DNA of 64,000 bases, taken from Microlunatus kandeliicorticis (GTDB taxonomy: Bacteria; Actinomycetota; Actinomycetes; Propionibacteriales; Propionibacteriaceae). The translations under genes were made by a program, and so were the position numbers. The notes under the pieces were generated by a model that was given only the letters and a program-made list of their open reading frames with translations, did no database searches and was not told the origin of the DNA. Positions within the stretch are counted from its first letter, which is position 1, and each line of letters begins with the position of its first letter. The DNA is taken from assembly GCF_014137855.1 (NCBI RefSeq), contig NZ_JACGWT010000004.1, positions 372,001 through 436,000 of the forward strand, in the 5' to 3' direction. This document shows positions 18,798-27,452 of the stretch, piece by piece.

Positions 18798-19058
18798 TCA
18801 GCGGCTGCGGCGACTGCTGGCGCCGTGGCCCGTCACCTGGAGCACGCGGGTGACGACCAGCGCCAGCACCAGCATGGCCACCCCGACCCCGAAGACGACC
18901 CAGTTGGGTCCGAGGACGAGCCCGATCCCGCCGACGAAGAACGCCGCGAGGGCGATCATCGATCCGGCCCAGGCCGCCGGCGTCTTGCCGTGGTGGACGT
19001 GCTTGCCCTGACGCAGCGCCTCGATCGACGGGTCGATCCGGCGGGTCGTCTCGCTCAT
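18798..19058 (-). CDS. HGxxPAAW family membrane protein
   Basis: An 86-residue protein with the defining '[11 protein letters not shown]' motif (residues about 22-32) followed by two hydrophobic segments and a basic tail. Proteins of this type are small, actinobacterial and sit in trp operons; their function is unknown. The ATG at 19058 has GGGGACAG upstream. The 148 bp before it show no gene, terminator or run of Trp codons that would point to attenuation. Confidence 0.85.
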   Translation of the reverse strand: MSETTRRIDPSIEALRQGKHVHHGKTPAAWAGSMIALAAFFVGGIGLVLGPNWVVFGVGVAMLVLALVVTRVLQVTGHGASSRRSR

Positions 19059-19206
19059 CTGTCCCCACTCTCGGTCACGGCCGCCCCCGGGGCGACCTTG
19101 GTCGTGGTCAGGTGTGATCTGTGACGGTTCCGCCCGGACGGGGGTGAACGGACGGCCCGCGGTCATTGTCGCTCTCCCGGTTCCGGAATCCGAATCCAGG
19201 TCACGA

Positions 19207-20016
19207 TCAGGTGTCGGGCGCGTCCCTGCGCGGGAGATCACCGTCGGCGGTCCGCTTCGCAGCGGTCCGCCGTCCCACCAGGGGATTCGGTCCTCCGCCA
19301 AATCCGGATGCCCCGGTTCCAGCCTCCTCGGTGGGGTCGACGGCGACGTCCTCGGCGGGGTCCCCCGCGGGCTCGAGCCTCGCCGGGTCCGCACCCGGCT
19401 CGAGCGTCGTCGGGTCGATCCCGGCGTCCTGGGCACGCCACCACCGGGCCGGGTCGGTGTCCGGGTCGGCGGGCACGCTCGCCGCGGCCACCGCCGGGCT
19501 CCCGGCGTCCCGACGGAACCGGTCGGGACGCCGCGGCCAGCGTCCGGCGCGGAGCAGCATCAGCACGGCCGCGGCCAGACCGACCAGCCCGGCGGCGGCG
19601 TAGCCGAGGTTCCACCAGGTCGGCTCGAGCCGGTAGGCGTCGAGCAGCGTCGTCTGCTGCACCCGGTCGGCCACCACCGCCGCCGACGGGCGGAGCCGGA
19701 GGAACCCGACCACCGCCATCGCCCCGGCGACCACCGCGACCAGCACCGCCAGCACGCGGCGCCCGGTGGCCCGCAGCACGAGCGCGAGCAACGTCCCGGC
19801 CAGCACCACCACCGAGAGCGCGGCCGTCAGCCCGCCGGTGGCGTCGGTCCCGGTGAACGCGACGTCGATCGCGGTGCCGAGCCCGCCCGAGGACCGGTCG
19901 CCGGCGCCGCGGGCCCGCCACCAGGCCTGGCTGCCGGTGACGAGCCCGGCCAGCCCGGCCAGCGCCAGCCCGCCGAGCGCGAGGCTGCGGCTGCGGGTCT
20001 CCGTCGGCGCGCTCAC
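19207..20016 (-). CDS. Trp biosynthesis-associated membrane protein (TIGR02234-like)
   Basis: A 269-residue protein with four membrane segments in residues 1-165 and a conserved 'GSQAWWRARG' after the first, and 'EPTWWNLGYAAAGLVGLAA' before the last. This is the pattern of the Trp-operon membrane protein found between trpE and trpC in actinobacteria. Residues 170-269 are a hydrophilic Asp/Pro-rich tail. The GTG start overlaps the trpE stop (GTGA at 20013-20016). The biochemical role is unknown; a role near Trp synthesis or uptake is inferred from position only. Confidence 0.8.
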   Translation of the reverse strand: MSAPTETRSRSLALGGLALAGLAGLVTGSQAWWRARGAGDRSSGGLGTAIDVAFTGTDATGGLTAALSVVVLAGTLLALVLRATGRRVLAVLVAVVAGAMAVVGFLRLRPSAAVVADRVQQTTLLDAYRLEPTWWNLGYAAAGLVGLAAAVLMLLRAGRWPRRPDRFRRDAGSPAVAAASVPADPDTDPARWWRAQDAGIDPTTLEPGADPARLEPAGDPAEDVAVDPTEEAGTGASGFGGGPNPLVGRRTAAKRTADGDLPRRDAPDT

Positions 20017-21548
20017 CGGTCGCTGATCGGGCGGAAGGTCTCGGCGACCGCGACGGCGCGGAGCACCGCGGCGGCCTTGTTCCGGCTCTCCAGGTCCTCG
20101 CTGGCCGGGTCGGAGTTGGCCACGATCCCCCCGCCCGCCTGGACGTAGGCCACACCGTCGGCGATCACCGCGGTGCGGATGGCGATCGCGGCGTCGGCGT
20201 CGCCGGCGAGGTCGAGATAGCCGACCACCCCGCCGTACAGCCCGCGGCGGCTGACCTCGAGCTTGTCGATGATCTCCATCGCCCGCACCTTGGGCGCCCC
20301 GGACAGCGTGCCGGCCGGGAAGGCGGCCAGCAGCACGTCGAGCGCGTTGCGGCCCTCGGCGATCTCGCCGACCACCGTCGACTCGAGATGCATGATGTGG
20401 CTGTAGCGGCGGACGTCCATGAACTCCACCACCTCGACGGTGCCGGGGGTGCTGACCCGGCCCAGGTCGTTGCGACCGAGGTCGACCAGCATCACGTGCT
20501 CCGAGCGCTCCTTGGGGTCGGCCCGCAGCTCGGCCTCGTAGGCGGCGTCGGCGGCCGGGTCGGCCCCGCGGGGCTTGGAACCGGCGATCGGGTGGGTGGT
20601 GGCCCGCCGGCCGCTGACCGTGACCAGCGCCTCCGGACTCGACCCGACGATGTCGAAGCCCTCCATCCGCACCAGGTACATGTACGGCGACGGGTTGGTG
20701 GCCCGGAGCACCCGGTAGACGTCGAACGCGTCGGCGCTGGTCTCCAGCTCGAACCGCTGGCTCACCACGATCTGGAAGGCCTCGCCGGCGTGGATCTCCT
20801 CGACCGCGGCGCGGACCGCGTCCTGGTACTCCTCGGGGGTGCGCTGCCGGCGCGGCGCGCGGGTGGCCGTCGGGTCGGCGGCCACCGTGGCGGCCGGCGC
20901 GGGCGCGGCCATCGCGGCGGTCATCGCCTCGACCCGGGCGACCGCGTCGGCCCAGGCCTCGTCGACCCGCTCGTCGGTGCCGTCGCCGTTGATGGCGTTC
21001 GCGATCAACCAGACCTCGCCCGTCCGGTGGTCGAGCACGGCGAGGTCCCCGACCAGCAGGAAGCCCAGCTCGGGGATCCTCAGGTCGTCGGGGTTGGTGT
21101 CGGGCAGCAGCTCGACCCGGCGGACCGCGTCGTAGCTGAGGAAGCCGACCAGGCCGGAGGTGAACGGCGGGAGCGTCTCGTCGCGCGGGGTGTGCAGCAG
21201 CGCGAGGGTGTCGGCGACCGCGCGCAGCGGCTCTCCGCCGTCGGGCAGACCGGCGATCGTGTCGCCGCTCCAGAGCGCCTGCCCGCCGCTCTCGGTGAGC
21301 GTGGCCGCGGTGCGGACGCCGATGAACGAGTAGCGCGCCCAGACGCCGTGCTCGGCCGACTCGAGCAGGAAGGTGCCGGTGCGGTTGGCCGCGAGCTTGG
21401 CGTAGAGGCCGACCGCGGTCTCGGTGTCGGCGAGCAGCCGGCGGTGCACGGCGATCACCCGGCGGGAGGCGGCGAGTTCGCGGAACTCCTCGAGACTCGG
21501 GCGTACGGTGCCGTCGGGTCCGCCCGGACCCGTGGTGGCGGCGCTCAC
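20013..21548 (-). CDS. trpE: Anthranilate synthase component I
   Basis: A 511-residue aminase subunit that turns chorismate plus ammonia into anthranilate. '[18 protein letters not shown]' is the Trp feedback-binding segment, 'NPSPYMYLV' lines the regulatory site, and the catalytic part contains '[12 protein letters not shown]', '[16 protein letters not shown]', '[15 protein letters not shown]' and '[14 protein letters not shown]'. A Pro/Ala insert (about residues 235-262) links the two halves. The GTG at 21548 overlaps the hisI stop, so TrpE is coupled to HisI. The glutaminase partner trpG and trpD are not in this window. Confidence 0.97.
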   Translation of the reverse strand: MSAATTGPGGPDGTVRPSLEEFRELAASRRVIAVHRRLLADTETAVGLYAKLAANRTGTFLLESAEHGVWARYSFIGVRTAATLTESGGQALWSGDTIAGLPDGGEPLRAVADTLALLHTPRDETLPPFTSGLVGFLSYDAVRRVELLPDTNPDDLRIPELGFLLVGDLAVLDHRTGEVWLIANAINGDGTDERVDEAWADAVARVEAMTAAMAAPAPAATVAADPTATRAPRRQRTPEEYQDAVRAAVEEIHAGEAFQIVVSQRFELETSADAFDVYRVLRATNPSPYMYLVRMEGFDIVGSSPEALVTVSGRRATTHPIAGSKPRGADPAADAAYEAELRADPKERSEHVMLVDLGRNDLGRVSTPGTVEVVEFMDVRRYSHIMHLESTVVGEIAEGRNALDVLLAAFPAGTLSGAPKVRAMEIIDKLEVSRRGLYGGVVGYLDLAGDADAAIAIRTAVIADGVAYVQAGGGIVANSDPASEDLESRNKAAAVLRAVAVAETFRPISDR

Positions 21549-21943
21549 GCCGCCCGCTCCGGGTCGGTGACGGCGGCGGCCAGCCGGCGGGACGCGTCGA
21601 AGCAGCTCCGGGTGCCGGTGTGGCAGGCCGGGCCCTCCTGCCGGACCGCGACCAGCAGGGTGTCGCCGTCGCAGTCGAGTCGGACGTCGTGGACCCACTG
21701 CCGGTGCCCGCTCGTCTCGCCCTTGACCCAGTACTCGCGGCGGCTCCGCGACCAGAAGGTCGTGCGCCCGGTGGTCAGGGTGCGGTGCAGGGCCTCGTCG
21801 TCCATCCAGCCGACCATCAGCACCTCGCCGGTGCGCTGCTCCTGGACGACGGCGGCGACCAGCCCGGCGGCGTCCCGCTTGAGCCGGGCGGCGACGGTCG
21901 GGTCGAGACCCGGCGCGGTGTCGGTGGGTGCGGCGTCGTTCAC
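21545..21943 (-). CDS. hisI: Phosphoribosyl-AMP cyclohydrolase
   Basis: A 132-residue metal enzyme of histidine synthesis that opens the adenine ring of phosphoribosyl-AMP. The signature '[20 protein letters not shown]' is followed by 'DCDGDTLLV' and '[12 protein letters not shown]', which supply the zinc-binding cysteines and magnesium aspartates. This is the cyclohydrolase alone, not the HisIE fusion. The start is GTG at 21943. It heads the hisI-trpE overlap pair. Confidence 0.96.
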   Translation of the reverse strand: MNDAAPTDTAPGLDPTVAARLKRDAAGLVAAVVQEQRTGEVLMVGWMDDEALHRTLTTGRTTFWSRSRREYWVKGETSGHRQWVHDVRLDCDGDTLLVAVRQEGPACHTGTRSCFDASRRLAAAVTDPERAA

Positions 21944-22034
21944 CGCTCCATTGTTTCCCCACCGGGTGCGCGACCCGGCAGCCGTCCCGCCGGGTGGGGT
22001 GTCGACCGCAGCGGACCGGCTCGGGACGCTCGCC

Positions 22035-22049
22035 TAGCATCGAGCGTCA
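22035..22049 (+). promoter_or_regulatory. Candidate leaderless promoter of the TIGR03085 gene
   Basis: TAGCAT (22035-22040) fits a -10 box and the ATG begins at 22049, 8 bases later, where transcription would be expected to start. There is no Shine-Dalgarno sequence. The -35 region is not convincing. Confidence 0.4.
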
Positions 22050-22705
22050 TGAGCTTCGCGAAGTCCGAGCGCACCCAGCTGGCCGACCTGTTCGACGCGG
22101 TCGGCCCGGACGCGCCGACGCTCTGCGAGGGCTGGGACGCCGCGGACCTGGCCGCGCACCTCTGGATGCGCGAGCACGACCCGGTCGGGGCGGCCGGGCT
22201 GGTGGCCAAGCCGCTGGCCGGGCTGACCGAGCGGCGGATGGTCGAGACCCGGGCCCGTTGGCCGTGGCCCGAGCTGGTCGACCGGATCCGCCGAGGGCCC
22301 GGACCCTTCTCGCTGTTCGCGCTGCCCGGGGTCGACGAGCCGGCCAACGCGATCGAGTTCTTCGTGCACCACGAGGACGTCCGGCGGGCGGGCGACCCAC
22401 CGCTGCCGCCACGCGGACTGGACCGGCCCACCGAGGACTGGCTCTGGAAGCGGCTGCACCTGATGGGCCGGGCCTTCTTCCGTCGCTCCCCGGTCGGGGT
22501 CACCCTCGAGCGGGCCGCCGGCGACGGCACCTCCGGTGAGCCGGAGACCATCCGGGCCCAGGGCGGCTCCCGGATCGTCACCGTGGTCGGCCGGCCCAGC
22601 GAGATCACCCTGTTCGCCTTCGGCAGGACCGGGGCCGCCGACGTCACTCTGGTCGGCGAACCCGACGCCGTCGACGCTCTCACCAGCGGTCCGCTCGGGG
22701 TCTGA
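22049..22705 (+). CDS. TIGR03085 family protein (mycothiol maleylpyruvate isomerase-like fold)
   Basis: A 218-residue cytosolic protein. The N-terminal helical domain has 'LCEGWDAADLAAHLWMREHD' with the conserved His and 'EFFVHHEDVRRA' with two more, which fits the DinB/MDMPI-type three-His metal site of actinobacterial TIGR03085 proteins. The C-terminal part is a small beta domain ending 'ALTSGPLGV'. Relatives include mycothiol-dependent enzymes, but the reaction here is unknown. It is divergent from hisI. Confidence 0.8.
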   Translation: MSFAKSERTQLADLFDAVGPDAPTLCEGWDAADLAAHLWMREHDPVGAAGLVAKPLAGLTERRMVETRARWPWPELVDRIRRGPGPFSLFALPGVDEPANAIEFFVHHEDVRRAGDPPLPPRGLDRPTEDWLWKRLHLMGRAFFRRSPVGVTLERAAGDGTSGEPETIRAQGGSRIVTVVGRPSEITLFAFGRTGAADVTLVGEPDAVDALTSGPLGV

Positions 22706-22706
22706 G

Positions 22707-22832
22707 CGCGGTCGGGCGCGGCGCTTCGACAGGCTCAGCGCACGGTCCGCCTGGCCCGCTTCGACAGGCTCAGCGTGCGGTCGGGCGCGGCGCTTCGACA
22801 GGCTCAGCGCACGTTCCGACAGGCTGAGCGCC
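22707..22832. repeat. Cluster of 'CTTCGACAGGCTCAG' palindromic repeats, locus 1
   Basis: Three copies of GCTTCGACAGGCTCAGCG (from 22723, 22758 and 22792) plus a degenerate fourth near 22814 fill most of the gap between two plus-strand genes. Copies 1 and 3 sit in a longer direct repeat of about 37 bp (GCGGTCGGGCGCGG upstream part shared). The same core recurs at 49.8 and 63.7 kb. The copies are all in one orientation here, so any long hairpin would have to use the degenerate copy. Confidence 0.8.
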
Positions 22833-22886
22833 GCTCGGCCGGAGCGCCACGCCGGTCGCGTTGGTGCCGGCTGTCAGGATCGGGGC

Positions 22887-23099
22887 ATGAAGCCTGTGGT
22901 CCGGACCGTGCTGCTCGTCGTCGGCGTCGTGATGATCCTGGTCGGGCTGCTGTGGATCGGCCAGGGGGCCAACCTGATCCCGGGCAGCTTCATGACCGGG
23001 GACCCGACCTGGCTGGTGATCGGCATCGTGGTGGCGGTCGCCGGTGTGCTGCTGATCGTCGGCTCGCGCGGGCGGAACCGGCGCCGATCGCCCCGCTGA
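22887..23099 (+). CDS. Small two-helix membrane protein
   Basis: A 70-residue hydrophobic protein: segment 1 is residues 5-25 (TVLLVVGVVMILVGLLWIGQ), then 'GANLIPGSFMTGDPTW', then segment 2, then a basic 'RGRNRRRSPR' tail that should stay in the cytosol. Small proteins of this pattern are widespread in actinobacteria and of unknown function. The ATG at 22887 is chosen because the coding pattern and the usual MxPVVRT-type start begin there. It is convergent with the PEP-synthase-like gene. Confidence 0.65.
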   Translation: MKPVVRTVLLVVGVVMILVGLLWIGQGANLIPGSFMTGDPTWLVIGIVVAVAGVLLIVGSRGRNRRRSPR

Positions 23100-23121
23100 T
23101 CGCGATCGGACGCCGTCCCGG

Positions 23122-25953
23122 TCACTCCTGCCGGGCAGCCCGGCGGCGACGGACGATTAGCGCCACCGCACCGGCGCCCAGAGCGCCGAGCGCGACCGCC
23201 CGGCCCCGACGCCCGGCTGCGGCCCGGCCGTCACCCGCTCCCCGATCGTCCCCCGCACCGGGGTCACCGTCCTGGTCCTCGGCCTCGAGCGAGACGAGAC
23301 CCGTGTCGCCGTCGACGGTCACCGGCTGACCGCTGCGGATCCGCCGGGTGGCCTCCGAGGTGCCGAGCACGGCGGGGATGCCGTACTCGCGGGCCACGAT
23401 CGAGCTGTGGCTGAGCGGGCCGCCGATGTCGGTCACCACCGCCGAGGCCATCGCGAACAGCGGCGTCCACGCGGGCGTGGTGATCGAGGCGACCAGCACC
23501 TCCCCCGGCTGCATGAGGCCGAACTCCTCCGGTCCCGCGAGCACCCGGGCCGGTGCGGTCACCCGGCCGGCGCTGGCCCCGATCCCGCGGAGCACCGAGC
23601 CGCCGGCCTCCTGGCTGCGGGCCGGCATCACCGACTCCATCAGCGCCATCGCCCCGTTGACCGGCAGTCCCTGCGGCGGCGTGGCCCGCCGGCGACCCCG
23701 CCACACGCGGCGTCGCTCGGCGATCCGCTCGGCCAGGACGTCGGCGGCCGGCGCGCTCGGGTCCTCGGCGATCCAGGCGTCGAGCTCGGCGGCGGTCAGC
23801 CAGTAGACCTGCTCGGCACGTTCCAGCGCACCGGCCGCGACCAGCCGGCGCCCCAGCTCGGCGAGCATCCGGCGCAGCTGCGGCCAGGCCAGACCGACGT
23901 CGGCGAGCGCGTCCTCGCGGACCGGCGCGCCCTGCTGGGCCCAGCGGAGCAACCGGTCGAACACCCGGCGGCGCACCGGATCGAGCCGGGCGCGGACCTG
24001 CCCGGCCAGCCGGTCCCGGCGCTCGGCGGCGGCCGCCTGCCGGGCGTAGGGGTCGGTGCCCTCGCCGCGCAGGTAGAAGCGCAGCGTGGCCAGCACCGGG
24101 GCCGGGTCGTCGGCCGGGACGGCGTTGGCGAAGTCGAGGTTGTAGACGCTGTGGCCCCAGGTGTCGAGGTGGGCGGCGAACCGACGCCCGAACGCCGCGC
24201 GGTCGGCGTCCTCGCCCTCTCCGTCCTCGCCCTCTCCGTCCGCCGCCTCCGACGGGCTCCGGTCGAGCAGACCGAGCACCGTGGCGTCGTCGGCCCGCGC
24301 GAGCCACTCGGCCAGCCCAGGCCGGCTCCGCGCCCAGGCGGCCAGGTCCCACAGCGACTTCTCGGCCCGGATCGGCGCGCTGTCGAAGCCGAGCAGCAGC
24401 GTCGCCGCGCTCGGCTCGTCGGGACGGCGGACACCGGCCCAGAACCGGGTCAGCACCACCTCGGTGGTGGCCGCGTACGGGATGATCGTCTGGACCGAGG
24501 TGTAGTAGGCGCAGCCCTCGGTGAGCAGCGCGGCGACGCCCTCGCGGAGCTCGCGCGACCCGACCGTCGTCAGGTCGCGGTCGTGCCAGGCGGCGACCGC
24601 CGCCTGGTAGCGCGGGTGCGCGTGCTCGCGCCAGCGCGGGATGACGCCCTGGTCGCCACGCCGGAGATAGAGCATCAGGGCGAGCGGCGTGCGCAGGGTC
24701 AGCCGGACCATCCCGCCGTAGGAGTAGCGGTAGTAGGCGTAGCCGTTCACGGTCGGCAGCGACGCGTCCTCGGGCCGGACGACCGTCGCACCGATCAGCT
24801 CGCTCATCATCTCGCGCAGCGAGGTGCTGACCGCGGGGTCGATGAGGTCGGCGAACAGCGGGGTCAGCGGGTCGGGCAGCTGCTCGACGATGCTGGCCCG
24901 GAAATACCAGCTGCCGGGCTCGACCGGCCAGCGGTCCGGGACCGGGCCCTCCGGCTCGGGCAGCGCGGTGATCGGCCGGGACTGCACCAGCGCGAAGCCG
25001 TCCGCGGTGCGGGTCCACTCGAGGTCCTGCGGCGCGCCGAAGTGTTCCTGGACGGCCAGCCCGAGCCCGGCCAGCTCGGCCGCGGCGGCGTCGTCGAGCA
25101 CGGTGGCGCGGGCCAGCGCGTCCGGCACCGGCTGTTCGGTGGTCCGGTGCTCGGTGGTGACGGTCATCGTCCGCTTGTCGGCCGTGCGGCGGGAGACCAC
25201 GACCCGGCTGGCGGCGTCGACCACCACCTCGTCGGTGTCGACGTGACCGCCGACCACCGACTCCCCCAGCCCCCAGGACGCGGCGATCACCAGCTGGTCG
25301 CGGCGGCCGTTGGCCGGGTTGGCGGTGAACATCACCCCGGCGGCCTCGGCCGGCACCAGCCGCTGGACGACGACGGCGAGCGCGATCGACTCGGTGTCGA
25401 CCTCCTGCCGGGCGCGGTAGGCGATGGCGCGCTCGGTCCACAGCGAGGCCCAGCAGTCGCGGATCGCGACCAGCAGGTCGTCGGCGCCGCGGACGTTCAG
25501 ATAGCTCTCCTGCTGGCCGGCGAAGCTCGCGTCGGCGAGGTCCTCGGCGGTGGCCGAGGACCGGACGGCGAGCGGCTCGTCAGCGCCGACCGAGCGCCGC
25601 CAGTGGTCGAGGACCGCCGCGCGCAGCTCCGGGTCCGGCTCGGCCGCGGCGAAGGCGGAGGCGATCCGCTGGGCGGCCGCCGCGGGCTCGGTGCCGGGTC
25701 CGGCGAGCGCGGTGACGATCAGGTCGTCGAGTCCGGCGGCGGTGACGAACCGGCGGTACGCCGCGGTGGTGACCACGAAGCCGGCCGGGACCGGGAAGGC
25801 GGCCCGGGTCAGCTCACCGAGGTTCGCGCCCTTGCCGCCGGCCACGGCGACGTCGTCGCGGCCGAGCTCGGTCAGGTCGAGCACCAGCGGTTCCGGCTGG
25901 TGCGGGGTCCGGGGCGCCGCTGCGGGATCCGGAGAGGTGTCGAGGTCGGACAT
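23122..25953 (-). CDS. PEP synthase / rifampin phosphotransferase-like enzyme
   Basis: A 943-residue phosphotransfer enzyme. Residues about 25-340 form the ATP-grasp (PPDK_N) domain, with 'VAGGKGANLGEL', 'LAVRSSATAEDLADASFAGQ', 'GVMFTANPANGRRDQLVI' and 'DLEWTRTADGFALVQSRPIT'. Residues 345-780 are a variable substrate domain, and 'IGGPLSHSSIVAREYGIPAV' near the end holds the swivelling phospho-histidine H849. The PEP/pyruvate-binding barrel of true PEP synthase is absent, so the three-part layout matches rifampin phosphotransferases and relatives. Unlike them the protein continues about 50 residues past the His domain, through an Asp/Gly-rich linker to a 16-residue hydrophobic stretch and RRRR, a possible membrane tail. 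ATG with AAGGA upstream. A MarR-type gene lies 89 bp upstream on the same strand. Substrate unknown. Confidence 0.75.
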   Translation of the reverse strand: MSDLDTSPDPAAAPRTPHQPEPLVLDLTELGRDDVAVAGGKGANLGELTRAAFPVPAGFVVTTAAYRRFVTAAGLDDLIVTALAGPGTEPAAAAQRIASAFAAAEPDPELRAAVLDHWRRSVGADEPLAVRSSATAEDLADASFAGQQESYLNVRGADDLLVAIRDCWASLWTERAIAYRARQEVDTESIALAVVVQRLVPAEAAGVMFTANPANGRRDQLVIAASWGLGESVVGGHVDTDEVVVDAASRVVVSRRTADKRTMTVTTEHRTTEQPVPDALARATVLDDAAAAELAGLGLAVQEHFGAPQDLEWTRTADGFALVQSRPITALPEPEGPVPDRWPVEPGSWYFRASIVEQLPDPLTPLFADLIDPAVSTSLREMMSELIGATVVRPEDASLPTVNGYAYYRYSYGGMVRLTLRTPLALMLYLRRGDQGVIPRWREHAHPRYQAAVAAWHDRDLTTVGSRELREGVAALLTEGCAYYTSVQTIIPYAATTEVVLTRFWAGVRRPDEPSAATLLLGFDSAPIRAEKSLWDLAAWARSRPGLAEWLARADDATVLGLLDRSPSEAADGEGEDGEGEDADRAAFGRRFAAHLDTWGHSVYNLDFANAVPADDPAPVLATLRFYLRGEGTDPYARQAAAAERRDRLAGQVRARLDPVRRRVFDRLLRWAQQGAPVREDALADVGLAWPQLRRMLAELGRRLVAAGALERAEQVYWLTAAELDAWIAEDPSAPAADVLAERIAERRRVWRGRRRATPPQGLPVNGAMALMESVMPARSQEAGGSVLRGIGASAGRVTAPARVLAGPEEFGLMQPGEVLVASITTPAWTPLFAMASAVVTDIGGPLSHSSIVAREYGIPAVLGTSEATRRIRSGQPVTVDGDTGLVSLEAEDQDGDPGAGDDRGAGDGRAAAGRRGRAVALGALGAGAVALIVRRRRAARQE

Positions 25954-26042
25954 CAGTGCGTCCTTCTGCCGCGGATCTGCACGCGGCTGACGGGGTGGGT
26001 CGGGAGTGGGTCAGGTGTGGATCCGGTCCGGGTCGGACCGGT

Positions 26043-26525
26043 TCAGGGACGGTGCCGGGCCTGCCAGCGCTCGACCAGCGCGGGCATCTCGGTCGCCAGG
26101 TAGTCGAAGAAGTCACGGGTCTCGGCGAGCCGCCGGCCCGCCTCGGTGTCCGGGCCGACCGCGTCCATCCCCTCGCCGAGCTGGGCGTGCCAGCGGACGT
26201 AGCGGGGCTGCTGGTCGAGCACGGCGGAGTACCAGACGCCCGGACGGACGCGGTAGTAGTCGCGCCGTGAGCCCGGCAGTTGCTCGCGGTCGACGAGCTT
26301 GACCTGGATCAGGTAGCGGACGGCGCCGGAGACCGCGCCGGCGCTGGCCCGCAGCCGCTCGGCGAGCTCGGTGGCCGTGGCCGCGCCCTCCTGCCGGGTC
26401 AGCAGCAGCACGAAGACCCGCGAGGCCATCCGCGGCATCCCCGCGTCGGTGAGCTGGGCGGCGAAGCTCTCGACGAACCGGTCGACCGCTACCGGATCGC
26501 CGTTCGGGCTGTTCACAACGTTCAC
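26043..26525 (-). CDS. MarR/GbsR-type transcriptional regulator
   Basis: A 160-residue winged-helix DNA-binding protein. 'MPRMASRVFVLLLTRQEGAATATELAERL' leads into the recognition helix region 'ASAGAVSGAVRYLIQVKLVDREQLPGSRRDYYRV', typical of GbsR-like MarR proteins in actinobacteria. The start is GTG at 26525; an in-frame GTG three codons later is an alternative. Its upstream region has direct copies of GTGAAC spaced 9 bp apart that could be part of its operator. It precedes the PEP-synthase-like gene in the same orientation and is the likely regulator of that gene. Confidence 0.8.
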   Translation of the reverse strand: MNVVNSPNGDPVAVDRFVESFAAQLTDAGMPRMASRVFVLLLTRQEGAATATELAERLRASAGAVSGAVRYLIQVKLVDREQLPGSRRDYYRVRPGVWYSAVLDQQPRYVRWHAQLGEGMDAVGPDTEAGRRLAETRDFFDYLATEMPALVERWQARHRP

Positions 26526-26581
26526 GATACGCTGAAACTAGGCGACGAGCGCCGACGACCGGTATTCGCTCGGTCCCACGC

Positions 26582-27421
26582 TCAGCCGGTGAAGTCCTCG
26601 GCGTGGTCGCTGACCCAGGTGCGGAAGGGACGCGGCATGAGCCTGGCTGCGGCGACGGTCCGGTCGGTCCGCCCGGGCCGGCCGTCGGCGGCGCGCATCA
26701 TCGCCACCAGCGACTCGGCGACGCCCGCCGGAGCGTGTCGGGCGACGTTCGCCTGCCACTCCTCCGGATCGACCGGCCGCACGGTCACCGATCGGCCGGT
26801 CACCTCACCGATCAGCCCGGCCATCGCCGCCTGGGTCAGGCTCTCCGGACCGGTCACCGGATAGGCCCGGCCGGCGTGCTCGTCGCCGGTCAGGGCGGCC
26901 ACGGCGAGGTCGGCGAGATCGGCCTCGTGCACCGGCTCGGCGTAGCTGTCCGGGAACGGCAGCGACACCGTTCCGGTGGCCCGCAGCTCGTGGGCCCAGG
27001 CCAGGGTGTTGGTGGCGAAGTAGCCGCCCCGCAGCGACGTCCAGGAGACACCGCTGGCCTCGACGGCCCGTTCGACGGCCACGAAGTGCTCGGCCATCGC
27101 GTCCATCTCCGGCGCCTCGACCGACAGCGACGAGACCACCGCGACCCGGCGCAGCCCGTCGGACGCTCCGGCCTCGCGGAGCACGGGGGTCAGCGCCTCG
27201 GCCGGACCGCCGGCGGAGTAGAGCAGCAGCCCGTCGACACCCTCGAGCGCCGGCCGGAGGCTCTCCGGCCGGCGGAGGTCGGCCGCGACGACCGGGAAGC
27301 CCAGATCGCCGAGCCGCTCGGGCCGGGACGAGGTGGCGCGCACCGCGACGCCGCGGGCACGGAGCAGGTCCGCGGTCAGCCGGCCGATCCGGCCGCCGAT
27401 CCCGGTCACGAGAACGGTCAC
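26582..27421 (-). CDS. NAD(P)-binding NmrA-like oxidoreductase
   Basis: A 279-residue Rossmann protein of the atypical short-chain dehydrogenase (NmrA/QOR2-like) group. 'VLVTGIGGRIGRLTADLLRARG' is the nucleotide-binding loop, 'VVAADLRRPESL' follows beta-strand 3 and 'SWTSLRGGYFATNT' is the family's central motif. The usual YxxxK pair is not evident, so it may be an NAD(P)H sensor or quinone reductase rather than a classical dehydrogenase. The GTG at 27421 has a strong GGAGGA upstream. It lies 31 bp after gatB and may be read from the gat transcript. Confidence 0.8.
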   Translation of the reverse strand: MTVLVTGIGGRIGRLTADLLRARGVAVRATSSRPERLGDLGFPVVAADLRRPESLRPALEGVDGLLLYSAGGPAEALTPVLREAGASDGLRRVAVVSSLSVEAPEMDAMAEHFVAVERAVEASGVSWTSLRGGYFATNTLAWAHELRATGTVSLPFPDSYAEPVHEADLADLAVAALTGDEHAGRAYPVTGPESLTQAAMAGLIGEVTGRSVTVRPVDPEEWQANVARHAPAGVAESLVAMMRAADGRPGRTDRTVAAARLMPRPFRTWVSDHAEDFTG

Positions 27422-27452
27422 GGTTCCTCCTCCGGTCCGGCCCGACCGGCGC

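Noticed and set aside
19059-19206. Trp attenuator before trpC
   Set aside because: No short open frame with tandem Trp codons and no terminator-antiterminator pair was seen in this gap.
22707-22832. CRISPR array
   Set aside because: The repeats are 15-37 bp with irregular spacing and partly shared spacers, and no cas genes are present. They match dispersed palindromic elements.
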